Shown: piece by piece, positions 24,313-32,522 of the stretch
Layout: each line of letters starts with the position of its first letter
Position numbering within the stretch: the first letter of the stretch is position 1
Origin: Bin87 sp965220505
GTDB taxonomy: Bacteria; Chloroflexota; Dehalococcoidia; Lucifugimonadales; UBA3495
Reading direction: 5' to 3'
Length of the DNA: 64,000 bases
Assembly (NCBI GenBank): GCA_965220505.1
Contig: CBDCQE010000001.1
Span: 806,001-870,000, forward strand
The notes under the pieces: generated by a model
What the model was told of the DNA's origin: nothing
The model's database searches: none
The model's input: the letters and a program-made list of their open reading frames with translations, nothing else
Translations under genes and position numbers: made by a program

Positions 24313-25245
24313 CTAGGAACCGGCAATTCGGCCGGAACGGAGCGCCGCGAACAGGTACGACGTGGCGTAGGAGCGCCAGGGAGACCACCGCTCGGAGAAA
24401 TCGAGCAGTTGGGCGTCGTCGATCTCCTTGCCGTCGAAGTACAGGCCGCTGACGGTTCGCCGCAGCGCCAGATCGCCAACGGGGAACCCGTCGGGACGAG
24501 CCAAAGCGCGGACCAGGACCCACTGCGCGGTCCACTGGCCGACCCCCCGTATGGCCACCATGCTCTTCACGACTTCGGCGTCTGCGAGGTCATGCATGCT
24601 CCCAAAATTGTCGCCGGAGTCCACGGCCCCTCGTGCGATGCCCTGGATGTACTCTGCCTTGCGGTAACTCAGCTTGAGCTGACGAAGGTCATCCACTTCG
24701 GCGGTGGCCAGGGATTCCGCTCGAGGGAAGGCATACCACTCCCGGTCGGCGATCGTCGCGCGAACACCATAGTTCTCGACAAGCAGGCTGCGGATAATCC
24801 TGGCGACGTTGGTCGCGATCTGTTGTCCCATTACCGCCTGCACCAGAGCCTCATACACGGACGCGGTTCGCGTGTTGTGGTACCCGTAGAAATCGCCGAC
24901 GACATCGGCCAGCACGGGATCTTGGGACACAGCATCATAAAAAGGGCTGAGGTCCTGGTCGCAGCCCAGGAGCCAGGTGATCTGCTCCGCCGCTTGAGCA
25001 ACGTCGGCGTCGGTGAGGTCCTCCCCGGTCAACTCCAGCGATAACTCCGGTTCGTCCACGGTGCCGACCGAGCGCACGTTGGCCAGGGCGACCGTCTCGC
25101 CCAGATCCAGGAGCCGGATGTAGCAGCCATCGACGTACTCCTCGGTTTTGAACTGCTGCTCACGGGAGTAATTGGGTTGCCCTGAGGTCAGCTCAAAATC
25201 GTAGGGCGGGATGGGCCGCACGGCGGTGACGAGGGTGGATTCCAT
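24313..25245 (-). CDS. DNA-3-methyladenine glycosylase II family (AlkA-like)
   Basis: HhH-GPD glycosylase that excises alkylated bases, 310 aa. The N-terminal 110 residues form the AlkA-type extra domain. The catalytic domain shows EALVQAVMGQQIAT, LKLSYRKAEYIQGIAR, the helix-hairpin-helix AIRGVGQWTAQW (about 231-242) and the catalytic aspartate D258 in FPVGDLALRR. There is no iron-sulfur Cys cluster, which argues against Nth or MutY. Its ATG overlaps the thpR stop as TAATG, so translation is coupled; it is the last gene of a three-gene repair-flavoured operon. Confidence 0.9.
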   Translation of the reverse strand: MESTLVTAVRPIPPYDFELTSGQPNYSREQQFKTEEYVDGCYIRLLDLGETVALANVRSVGTVDEPELSLELTGEDLTDADVAQAAEQITWLLGCDQDLSPFYDAVSQDPVLADVVGDFYGYHNTRTASVYEALVQAVMGQQIATNVARIIRSLLVENYGVRATIADREWYAFPRAESLATAEVDDLRQLKLSYRKAEYIQGIARGAVDSGDNFGSMHDLADAEVVKSMVAIRGVGQWTAQWVLVRALARPDGFPVGDLALRRTVSGLYFDGKEIDDAQLLDFSERWSPWRSYATSYLFAALRSGRIAGS

Positions 25246-25832
25246 TAAATTTGCACCTCACCAAGGTTGGAGTACCGAGCGCCGCGCGGCGTCAGCACGC
25301 TCCGGTACAACCGAACGGTATCAGGACGCCAGCTACGGATAGCCGGGAGCCTGGCCCCGGACACGGTATCGGATATCGCCTGCCGCTGCCGCGCGTTGAT
25401 CCGATCACGCACTCGTCCGAGGGTCAAGTGCGGGCGGAACGGGCGGCCATCCGTCGACCAGCCCAAACCGGAGACTGCCTGTTCAGCACGCCGGTGCAGG
25501 TCTTCCAGGCCTTCGGCGCCACCGGATACGCCCGCCCAGATTACTCGTGGGTTCCGGCCGCCGGGGAAGGTTCCCAGGACCGATAACGAAAGCAGCGGCG
25601 AAGTGGCATCAGCGAAATTCTCGGCTAAGGCGTCCAGTATTCGGGGCACCGCACGGGAGTCGGTGGTACCGAGGAATTTCAAGGTCAGATGTATGCCATC
25701 GGGAGACACCCAACGCACGCCGTGGGGCAGCGCGCGGCTCAAATCCGCTATGGTTTCGCCAAGTTGCCCGATCCATTCGTCGGGCAACGGCAGCGCGATG
25801 AACGTGCGGAGGGTTTCCGAGCCGGCGGTCAC
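25245..25832 (-). CDS. thpR: RNA 2',3'-cyclic phosphodiesterase (2'-5' RNA ligase family)
   Basis: 2H phosphoesterase, 195 aa. It hydrolyses 2',3'-cyclic phosphates on RNA and was first described as a 2'-5' RNA ligase. Both catalytic HxT motifs are present: H48-L-T50 in HLTLKFLG and H135-L-T137 in HLTLGRVRD. The start is GTG at 25832, forming a GTGA overlap with the upstream fusion gene. It sits between two DNA glycosylase-bearing genes; whether it acts on nucleic-acid repair products in this operon is speculation. Confidence 0.92.
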   Translation of the reverse strand: MTAGSETLRTFIALPLPDEWIGQLGETIADLSRALPHGVRWVSPDGIHLTLKFLGTTDSRAVPRILDALAENFADATSPLLSLSVLGTFPGGRNPRVIWAGVSGGAEGLEDLHRRAEQAVSGLGWSTDGRPFRPHLTLGRVRDRINARQRQAISDTVSGARLPAIRSWRPDTVRLYRSVLTPRGARYSNLGEVQI

Positions 25833-27214
25833 GACGTCAACTCGGTGCGCCAGCGATTCAGTTCCCGGTACCAGGACGCCAAATCGTCCAGGGAATAACG
25901 CGCGTTGGCCGGGCTGGGATTGGGCAGAACGAAGACGCGGCTGGCGCCGATTACCAGTTCCTGTCTGCCCAGTTCGAGGTTCCCCGCGTTTTTGATCCCC
26001 TCCCCGTACCGGAGATAGGCACGGTAGGCCGTGAGGCCGTGGAAGCAGGCGATGCGCGGAGCATGACGCAGCAGCTTTTCGCGCAGAGCCGGAGCATACC
26101 GACGGTAATCAGCGGCGGTCAGGCCCGATGCCTGACTCGTGGGACGCTTGACCACATCGGTGAAGCCGATGCCATCCGCCAGCAGCGTCGCGTCGTCGTC
26201 CGGTCCCACGAGGCGACCGACGAGTTTGGCGGCGGACACGGCCGGCCAGAATCGGTTGCGCGGATTGGCGAAGTAGTGGCCCGCCTGTACTGAGCGGGTT
26301 GACGGGTTCAGACCGATCAGGACGATGTCCAGGCCGGGCCTGAAATAGTCAGGCAGTGTTTCCATGGGTGGGCTGCCGGCATTCACCAGAAATGCTGCGT
26401 TACCGCCCATGATGGCGTCAAGATCGTCCTGCGGCAGGCCAGTCGACCCCACATAATCGATGACCCGGCTATGGGTAAGCAGCGGGTAATCCGTCCCGAA
26501 AAGTATCCGGTCGGCGCCGGCGGTCAGGACAGCGGCGGCGATTGCCGTCGGCCGATACAAAAAGGGGAGCGCGGCGGTGTCGTACCAAACGTTGGTCAAA
26601 GCGTCGGCAACCTCCGGCATGGCGGCATAGAAGGGGAGACCGCCGCCTAGATGGGCCAACATGATGCGATTTTCCGGGAAGTTAGCCGCAAATTGCAGCA
26701 AGCCGGGGGGCGTGGTCGAACCCTTGCCCGGGTATTGATGTCCGACCGGTTCCGATGCGTGGACCACAATCGGCGCGTCCCGGGCCCGGAGCAGTGCCAT
26801 CAGCGGCCCCATGACGGCGGCGTCACTGATGTCGAACCGCTGGCTGTCCGCATGAATTTCGCCAATGCCGGTGGCTCCGGAGTCCAGGCAACGGGAAGCC
26901 TCGCGGACGGCTTCATCGCCCCACGCCGGGTTTACGGATGCGAAGGCAATGATGCGGTCCGGATGGTCTGCGGCGGCGCGGAGCAGGCAATCGTTGGCCT
27001 CCGCGGCGATGTTCGGGTCTGTCCACCCGAATCCCATAGCCACTGCGCGGTCGACTCCCGCTGCGTCCATATCCCGCAGCAGGGTTTCCGCGTCGGCGAA
27101 ACGGCCACCGTGTTCAGGAAACAACGCGGCATACGTGGCGTCCCGGGCGGCCAGTTCATCGTGGCGGGAACCGAAATCGGGGGGAAGAACGTGGCAGTGG
27201 CTATCGATTATCAT
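25829..27214 (-). CDS. Amidohydrolase fused to Mug/TDG-type DNA glycosylase
   Basis: 461 aa in one uninterrupted frame. Residues 1-280 are an amidohydrolase-2 (ACMSD-like) TIM barrel: metal motif DSHCHV, GIGEIHADSQRF, VVHASEP, LAHLGGGLPF and FGTDYPL, so the metal ligands look intact. Residues 284-455 are a mismatch-specific uracil/thymine DNA glycosylase: VLIGLNPSTRSVQAGHYFA, NPRNRFW, GFTDVVKRPT and VLPNPSPANA all match the Mug active-site and DNA-binding blocks. An internal ATG at 26365 precedes the Mug part but lacks a ribosome site, and no stop separates the halves, so this is a true fusion. It heads the coupled operon with thpR and the AlkA-like gene. How a small-molecule hydrolase and a DNA glycosylase cooperate is unknown. 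Confidence 0.85.
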   Translation of the reverse strand: MIIDSHCHVLPPDFGSRHDELAARDATYAALFPEHGGRFADAETLLRDMDAAGVDRAVAMGFGWTDPNIAAEANDCLLRAAADHPDRIIAFASVNPAWGDEAVREASRCLDSGATGIGEIHADSQRFDISDAAVMGPLMALLRARDAPIVVHASEPVGHQYPGKGSTTPPGLLQFAANFPENRIMLAHLGGGLPFYAAMPEVADALTNVWYDTAALPFLYRPTAIAAAVLTAGADRILFGTDYPLLTHSRVIDYVGSTGLPQDDLDAIMGGNAAFLVNAGSPPMETLPDYFRPGLDIVLIGLNPSTRSVQAGHYFANPRNRFWPAVSAAKLVGRLVGPDDDATLLADGIGFTDVVKRPTSQASGLTAADYRRYAPALREKLLRHAPRIACFHGLTAYRAYLRYGEGIKNAGNLELGRQELVIGASRVFVLPNPSPANARYSLDDLASWYRELNRWRTELTS

Positions 27215-27396
27215 CGGCGGCGTCGCACCGTGGCAGTGGCGTCATCTCGTTCCGTCAGTATAGCCCACCGTCTTGCCAGAGCCAGGGCCCTGGCTGGATC
27301 AGGCCGACACCATTCGCTCGGGAATCGAGAGCAATGTCCCTATGGTCGTACAGCCCGACCAATCCCGCTTGGCGCGACTGGCCGCTATGGGACTTA

Positions 27397-27425
27397 TGGA
27401 CAGGGTTACGGGGCGGGAATATAAT
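27397..27425 (+). promoter_or_regulatory. Strong sigma-70-type promoter of the split transketolase
   Basis: TGGACA (27397-27402), a 17-base spacer and a perfect TATAAT (27420-27425). Transcription should start near 27432, which rules out the upstream in-frame ATG at 27334 and leaves a leader of about 40 nt to the TTG at 27472. Confidence 0.75.
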
Positions 27426-27471
27426 CTTGTCGGCTCGCATTATTATCTCTTTCTATATCGCAGGTGGCGTT

Positions 27472-28296
27472 TTGGCAGCAGTCGATCAACCCCTACAGAC
27501 CGTTGAGGAGATGCGGGGAACGTCCCTACAGCTAAGGCGCGACAGCCTAGAGATGATCTACGGCGCCGGCAGCGGACATCCCGGCGGTTCGCTGTCAGAG
27601 ATCGACATCCTGGTCGCCCTCTATTTCGGGGTGATGCGGTACGACGCACAGGATCCGATGTGGGCGGAACGTGACCGATTCATCCTCAGCAAGGGCCACG
27701 CCTCGCCGGGATTTTACGCGACGCTTTCGATGGCCGGTTACTTCGGTCGAGAGGAGCTTTCCTCGTACCGGAAAACCGACGGCCTGTTGCAGGGCCACGC
27801 CCACCCCATGACACCGGGCGTCGAAATGAACTCCGGCTCGCTCGGGATGGGATTGTCCTTCGCTCTCGGTCACGCATTGGCGGCCCGGCTGGACGGAAAA
27901 GATTACCGGGTGTTCGCGTTGCTGGGGGACGGCGAGTGCCAGGAAGGTGAAGTGTGGGAAGCCGCCATGTCGGCCGCTCACCACCGGGCCGATAATCTGA
28001 CCGCCATCGTCGACCGCAACCGGATCCAGAACGACCGCTTCACCGACGAGGTGATGACCCTGGAACCCCTGGCGGACCGTTGGCGCGACTTCGGTTGGAA
28101 CGTCATAACCTGCGACGGACACGAGCACGCTGAGGTTTTGCGGGCCCTGGAAACCGCGTCGGAGGGCGGGCCGACGGCGATCATCGCCAATACCGTAAAG
28201 GGGAAAGGCGTCAGCTTCATGGAAAACAATCCCGCCTTTCACGGGCGAGCGCCCAACGCTGAAGAGTACGAAGCAGCGCTCAAGGAGCTGGCGTGA
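27472..28296 (+). CDS. Transketolase, N-terminal (thiamine-pyrophosphate) subunit
   Basis: One half of a split transketolase, 274 aa, transferring two-carbon ketol units in the pentose phosphate pathway. RRDSLEMIYGAGSGHPGGSL and KGHASPGFYATL line the substrate site; LLGDGECQEGEVWEAAM is the TPP/Mg motif (GDG then N in DRNRIQND). I place the start at TTG 27472, which follows AGGTGG by 4 nt, lies downstream of the promoter and gives a family-like N-terminus; ATG 27511 is the alternative. The partner subunit overlaps as TGATG. Confidence 0.88.
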   Translation: MAAVDQPLQTVEEMRGTSLQLRRDSLEMIYGAGSGHPGGSLSEIDILVALYFGVMRYDAQDPMWAERDRFILSKGHASPGFYATLSMAGYFGREELSSYRKTDGLLQGHAHPMTPGVEMNSGSLGMGLSFALGHALAARLDGKDYRVFALLGDGECQEGEVWEAAMSAAHHRADNLTAIVDRNRIQNDRFTDEVMTLEPLADRWRDFGWNVITCDGHEHAEVLRALETASEGGPTAIIANTVKGKGVSFMENNPAFHGRAPNAEEYEAALKELA

Positions 28297-29243
28297 TGGC
28301 GACACAACGGGCATCAGTGGCCACGCGGGAAACCTACGGCCGGACTCTGCTCACCATGGCGGACGACCACCCGGACATTGTGGTCCTGGGTGGTGACCTG
28401 AATGTGTCGACGTTCGTTCACCTCTGGCGAGACCAGTATCCGGAGCGGTTTTTCGACTTTGGGCCGGCCGAGCAGAATATTGTCGGCGTGGCGGCCGGGC
28501 TGGCCGCCGCCGGCAAAGTACCCTTCGTCAGCACGTTCAGCGTGTTCGGGACCGGAAGGCCCTACGATCAATTGCGAGTGCTGATATCGCAGCCCGCGCT
28601 GAACGTCAAACTGGTGTGCACCCACGCCGGAATACTCACCGGCGAAGACGGCATGTCGGCCCACGGGATCGAAGACCTGTCACTGATGTGCGCTTTGCCG
28701 TCGTTTACCGTGATCACGCCGGCCGACGCGCCCGAAACGGAGCAGGCCGTGCGGGCCATCGCCAGCACACAGGGGCCGGTTTACGTGCGGCTTCCCCGCG
28801 CTGCTACGCAAATCGTCCACGACAACGGCTACAAGTTCGAGATCGGCGCGGCGGACGTGATGAAGGCCGGCGGTGACGTATCCATCATCGCCATGGGATC
28901 GCTGGTAGCGCCGGCGCTGGATGCCGCCGACAACCTGGCGGGGCAGGGTATCGACGCCCGGGTGGTCAACCTGCATACGCTGGCCCCGGCGGACGAAGCG
29001 GCAGTTGTAGCCGCGGCGCAGGAGACCGGAGCGATAGTGACTGCCGAAGAGCACTACGTACACGGCGGGCTGGGCAGCGTGGTTGCCGGAGTGCTGGCCC
29101 GGAACTGTCCGGTTCCGGTGGAGATGGTCGCGCTGCACGGTTACACCAGTTCTGGCCCGGCCAACGAACTGATGGAAAAGAATGGGCTGACGGCAGCGGG
29201 CGTGGAAGCGGCCGTCCACCGGGTGCTCAAACGCAAAGGGTAG
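28296..29243 (+). CDS. Transketolase, C-terminal (pyrimidine-binding) subunit
   Basis: Partner half of the split transketolase, 315 aa from the ATG at 28296 (a GTG directly before is also in frame). It contains the pyrimidine-binding domain (GGDLNVSTF, FDFGPAEQNIVGVAAGLAAA with the conserved activating Glu, PFVSTFSVFGTGRPYDQ) and the transketolase C-terminal domain (VVNLHTLAPADEAAV, TAEEHYVHGGLGSVVAGVLA). AGGAG lies 8 nt upstream of the start, inside the preceding gene. A clear intrinsic terminator follows about 40 bp downstream. Confidence 0.9.
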   Translation: MATQRASVATRETYGRTLLTMADDHPDIVVLGGDLNVSTFVHLWRDQYPERFFDFGPAEQNIVGVAAGLAAAGKVPFVSTFSVFGTGRPYDQLRVLISQPALNVKLVCTHAGILTGEDGMSAHGIEDLSLMCALPSFTVITPADAPETEQAVRAIASTQGPVYVRLPRAATQIVHDNGYKFEIGAADVMKAGGDVSIIAMGSLVAPALDAADNLAGQGIDARVVNLHTLAPADEAAVVAAAQETGAIVTAEEHYVHGGLGSVVAGVLARNCPVPVEMVALHGYTSSGPANELMEKNGLTAAGVEAAVHRVLKRKG

Positions 29244-29284
29244 GACGCAGCACTCAGCACGCCGCCTGGCGCTAATCTAAATCG

Positions 29285-29316
29285 AACGGCCCGGGGATCT
29301 GCCTGGGCCGTTTTTT
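29285..29316 (+). terminator. Rho-independent terminator of the transketolase operon
   Basis: AACGGCCCGGG pairs with CCTGGGCCGTT (11 bp with one G-U pair) around GATCTG, followed directly by a run of T to 29316. This is the clearest classic intrinsic terminator in the window. Confidence 0.9.
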
Positions 29317-29346
29317 GGCAAAGGGTTCAGGTCGCCCAAGGCGCCG

Positions 29347-29697
29347 TCAGGTTCCGGAACCGGGGGGCGACAGGGGGCCGTGTCCCCGTCCGTTGCCGTT
29401 GCCGCCCGAATAATCGTCGTAGCCGGCGTTGCTGAATACCCGAATTTCGTTGCCTTGGAAGACGTGGAAGTGGTGAGTATCGCGCTCGGTGCCCACAGTG
29501 TTCAGCATATCGGCGTCGATGTCGGAGAGGATCTCCTCGATTTGTTCAGGGGTGACGCCGGGGGTGACACACACGGCGACATGGGCCACGCCGGGCATGA
29601 AATGGGTGTCGATCCGACCCACGGGCTGCTCGCCCTCGAGGATGAGATAGGCCTCGGACTGTGGAGTGCGTACTTCGCGTTCGTAGTCGAAGGGCAT
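29347..29697 (-). CDS. Hypothetical protein downstream of proA, Gly/Asn-rich tail
   Basis: 116 aa, family not recognised. Residues 1-92 look like a compact alpha/beta domain with YLILEGEQPVGRIDTHFMPG and the helix TPEQIEEILSDID. The last 24 residues are Gly/Asn/Pro-rich (YSGGNGNGRGHG) and probably disordered. It starts 9 bp after the proA stop on the same strand, so it belongs to the proBA transcript. A role in proline synthesis is possible but unsupported by sequence. Confidence 0.65.
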   Translation of the reverse strand: MPFDYEREVRTPQSEAYLILEGEQPVGRIDTHFMPGVAHVAVCVTPGVTPEQIEEILSDIDADMLNTVGTERDTHHFHVFQGNEIRVFSNAGYDDYSGGNGNGRGHGPLSPPGSGT

Positions 29698-29706
29698 CGG
29701 CCCGCC

Positions 29707-30978
29707 TCATCCGCGGATCTGCCCGTTGCCACGGACAATCCATTTGTAGGAGGTCAACTCGCGGAGCCCCAAGGGGCCGCGGGCGTGGAATTTGTCGGTG
29801 CTGATGCCGACCTCGGAGCCGAAGCCGAACTGGGCGCCATCGGTGAAACGGGTGCTGGTGTTGTGGTAGACCGCGGCCGCATCCACCTCGTTGAGGAACC
29901 GCTCGGCCGCGTCAACGTCCTGGGTCACGATGGCCTCCGAGTGGCCCGAGCCATAAGCCTGGATGTGGTCCAGGGCATCGTCCAAGCTGTCCACCACTTT
30001 GACGGCGGCAATGAGCGCCAGGAACTCCCGACCCCAGTCGTCTTCCTGGGCAGGGATGGTGTTCAGGCCGGTGTCGGGGCCGAGGATAGTCAGGGCACGG
30101 TGGTCGCACCGCATCTCGACGCCGGCTTGTTGCAGCCGGCCGGCGATTTCGGGCAGGCAACTCCCGGCAGCTTCGGAATGAACCAGGACGGTGTCCAGGG
30201 CGTTGCACACCGTGGGACGCTGGACCTTGGCGTTGTAAACGATGCTCGCCGCCATACCGGCGTCTGCGTTTCGGTCGACGTAGGTGTGGCACACGCCCAC
30301 GCCGCCGGTCAGTACGGGCATAGTGGCGTTCGCGGCCACATAATTGATCAGACCCGAGCCGCCGCGCGGCACCAGCAGGTTGATTTCGTCCTTCATCTTG
30401 AGCATGACATCGACCAGAGAGCGGTCGATGTCATCGACAAACTGGACAGCATCGGTCGAAAGGCCCGCTTCGCCGATGGCCCGGTGAACCAGGTCAACCA
30501 GGGCGGTGTTGGACCGCAGGGTTTCCTTGCCGCCGCGCAAGAGGCAGGCGTTCCCGGACTTGAGGGCCAGCGCAACGATGTCGGTGGTGACGTTGGGTCG
30601 GCTCTCGTAGATGCTGGCGATGACGCCCAACGGGATGCGACGCTTCTGGACGTCCAGGCCGTTTTCCAGAGTGAACCCCTCGATCAGTTCGCCCACCGGA
30701 TCATCAAGGGCGGCGACCCGGCGCACGTCAGTAGCCATGTCGTTCAGGCGATCCGAGGTGAGCAGGAGCCGATCAAGGAAAGCCGCGTCGATACCATCGG
30801 CCTCCGCGTCCCGATAATCGGCCTCGTTGGCGGTTAGGACAAGACTCTGCTCGGTCTCCAGGGCGCGGGCGATGTTCTCCAGGGCATGGTTCCTGGTTTC
30901 GGTGGGCGTCCGCGCAAGAACGGCGGAGGCAGCCTGGGCGGCGACGCCCTGCTTGCGGAGGCGGTCGGCGGCGTTCAT
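29707..30978 (-). CDS. proA: Gamma-glutamyl phosphate reductase
   Basis: NADPH-dependent aldehyde-dehydrogenase-family enzyme making glutamate-5-semialdehyde for proline; 423 aa, standard length. Visible blocks include KRRIPLGVIASIYESRPNVT, LKSGNACLLRGGKE, the nucleotide region LLVPRGGSGLINYV, TYVDRNADAGMAASIVYNAKVQRP with the motif of the catalytic loop (VCNALDTVLVH), and HNTSTRFTDGAQFGFGSEVGIST. It follows proB by 35 bp on the same strand. Confidence 0.95.
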   Translation of the reverse strand: MNAADRLRKQGVAAQAASAVLARTPTETRNHALENIARALETEQSLVLTANEADYRDAEADGIDAAFLDRLLLTSDRLNDMATDVRRVAALDDPVGELIEGFTLENGLDVQKRRIPLGVIASIYESRPNVTTDIVALALKSGNACLLRGGKETLRSNTALVDLVHRAIGEAGLSTDAVQFVDDIDRSLVDVMLKMKDEINLLVPRGGSGLINYVAANATMPVLTGGVGVCHTYVDRNADAGMAASIVYNAKVQRPTVCNALDTVLVHSEAAGSCLPEIAGRLQQAGVEMRCDHRALTILGPDTGLNTIPAQEDDWGREFLALIAAVKVVDSLDDALDHIQAYGSGHSEAIVTQDVDAAERFLNEVDAAAVYHNTSTRFTDGAQFGFGSEVGISTDKFHARGPLGLRELTSYKWIVRGNGQIRG

Positions 30979-31013
30979 TTGTAGTTTCTCCCGTCGCGTG
31001 TCGGCGATTGCGG

Positions 31014-32204
31014 TTAGAGCAGGACCAGGTTGTTGCGATGGATGACTTCCTGGCCGTAGTGGTATCCCAAAGTATCGACGATGAGGTCAGAGCGCATTCC
31101 CTGGATGCGTCCCACATCAGCGGCCGAATAATTGGCGATGCCGCAGGCGACGTGGTGATCGGCTAAATCCGATACGTAGATGATATCGCCCCGGGTGAAG
31201 TCGCCCACGACGTTGCGCACGCCGGCGGGCAACAGGCTCACTGCGCCGCGCCGGAGGGCGGCCACCGCACCGTCATCGACGACGACCTGGCCCCAATCAG
31301 TATCCCCCACGCGCGATAGCATCCAGCGCTTGCGAGCCTCCAGCTTGCTTTGGGCTGGCTTGAAAAAAGTACCCACCGGCTCGCCGCGGGCGACACGCAG
31401 CAGAGCATCGGGATTTCGCCCCCGGCAGATAGCCATGGCGATGCCGGAGGTGGTCACCAGGTGGGCGGCGTGGAGCTTGGTGGGCATACCGCCGCGGGCC
31501 CAGGCGTTGCGGTGCTCGCCAGCCATGGCGAACACGCTGTCGTCGACCGAGTCCACCGTTTCAATGCGCGTGGCGGTAGGGTCCGAGCTGGGATCGGCGG
31601 TGTAAAGGCCGTCCACATCGGACAGAATGATCAATAGGTCGGCGTCAATGAGCGCGGCGATCAGGGAAGACAGACGGTCGTTGTCGCCGAATATCTCGCC
31701 GATTTCGTCGGCGGCCACGACGTCGTTCTCGTTGATGATGGGGACGACGCCGAGATCGAGCAGGGATAGCAGCGTGTTGCGCACGTTGAGATAGGACTGT
31801 CGCTGGGACAGATCGTGTAGAGTGAGCAACACCTGGGCGACCCCGATGTCGTGACCGGCGAACAGGTCGGCGTAGATGTGCATCAAGCGGCTCTGACCCA
31901 ACGCCGCGAACACCTGCCGGGTGGGGATATCCGGTATTGAGGGCGTTTCGGCGGCCGATTGGCGTCCGGCGGCGATCGCGCCCGAAGTAACCAGCAGCAT
32001 CTGGGCCCCGTCCATCCCCTGGAGCCGGGCAATCTGGGACACCAGGTCGCGCATGACGCTGATGTCCAGCGCGTCGCCCACGTCTCCGGTGAGCACGCTG
32101 GTGCCGGCCTTGACCACGATACGATGGTATGGAGATGGCGGTATGGTCTCTCCACAATCGAGCGGCAACGTTGCGGGGTCAATCTGGTGCCGCGAGGCTG
32201 ACAT
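31014..32204 (-). CDS. proB: Glutamate 5-kinase with PUA domain
   Basis: First enzyme of proline synthesis, phosphorylating glutamate; 396 aa. The amino-acid kinase domain covers about residues 27-275 (IVVKAGTSVLTGD, LLVTSGAIAAGR, NENDVVAADEIGEIFGDND, ARGGMPTKLHAA). The C-terminal PUA domain follows (about 295-380; AAVALRRGAVSLLPAGV). An N-terminal tail of about 25 residues precedes the kinase, so a later start is possible, but no better ribosome site is seen. Feedback by proline is expected from the family. It heads proB-proA-hypothetical. Confidence 0.94.
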   Translation of the reverse strand: MSASRHQIDPATLPLDCGETIPPSPYHRIVVKAGTSVLTGDVGDALDISVMRDLVSQIARLQGMDGAQMLLVTSGAIAAGRQSAAETPSIPDIPTRQVFAALGQSRLMHIYADLFAGHDIGVAQVLLTLHDLSQRQSYLNVRNTLLSLLDLGVVPIINENDVVAADEIGEIFGDNDRLSSLIAALIDADLLIILSDVDGLYTADPSSDPTATRIETVDSVDDSVFAMAGEHRNAWARGGMPTKLHAAHLVTTSGIAMAICRGRNPDALLRVARGEPVGTFFKPAQSKLEARKRWMLSRVGDTDWGQVVVDDGAVAALRRGAVSLLPAGVRNVVGDFTRGDIIYVSDLADHHVACGIANYSAADVGRIQGMRSDLIVDTLGYHYGQEVIHRNNLVLL

Positions 32205-32522
32205 GGGACCGGTCCGGGGCTATCGTGGGGGTTAGTGAATTATATCACTTGCGCCGTGGACTTATTCGGACCCTCACGCGTACCGGGTTCGTCATTGCGA
32301 GCGCAGCGTGGCAATCTCGTTGGTGTAGCGACGACCCTGGCCGCAACGAGATTGACACGGCGCAAGCGCCTCGCAATGACAACCTCCTTAACTCTGAACA
32401 GTTGCCATGGCGGTACGCTTGGACACGCGGCACAAACGGGCGTACAATTTTCGCGCGGGGCTGGCTCATGGTCAGTCCCGTATCGGCGTGTAACCAACGA
32501 CCAACCGATGCCTGGGTGAACA
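32205..32522. other. Divergent intergenic region with a MITE-like palindrome
   Basis: 318 bp between divergent proB and mfd. It contains no credible gene. The central 90 bp (32291-32380) form a palindromic element; the remainder must carry both promoters, but I see no strong -35/-10 pair. Confidence 0.6.
32291..32380. repeat. 90-bp MITE/REP-like palindromic element
   Basis: Outer arms GTCATTGCGAG (32291-32301) and CTCGCAATGAC (32370-32380) are exact complements. Inner arms CAATCTCGTT (32312-32321) and AACGAGATTG (32345-32354) are also exact. Sequences beginning GTCATTGCGAG with nearby CAATCTC are a widespread class of short bacterial palindromic repeats, known from Dehalococcoides among others. 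This is therefore probably one copy of a dispersed family, inserted in the proB-mfd gap. Confidence 0.75.

Noticed and set aside
29380..30837. 485-codon plus-strand reading frame opposite proA
   Set aside because: Antisense shadow of proA and its downstream gene; proA motifs are complete on the other strand.
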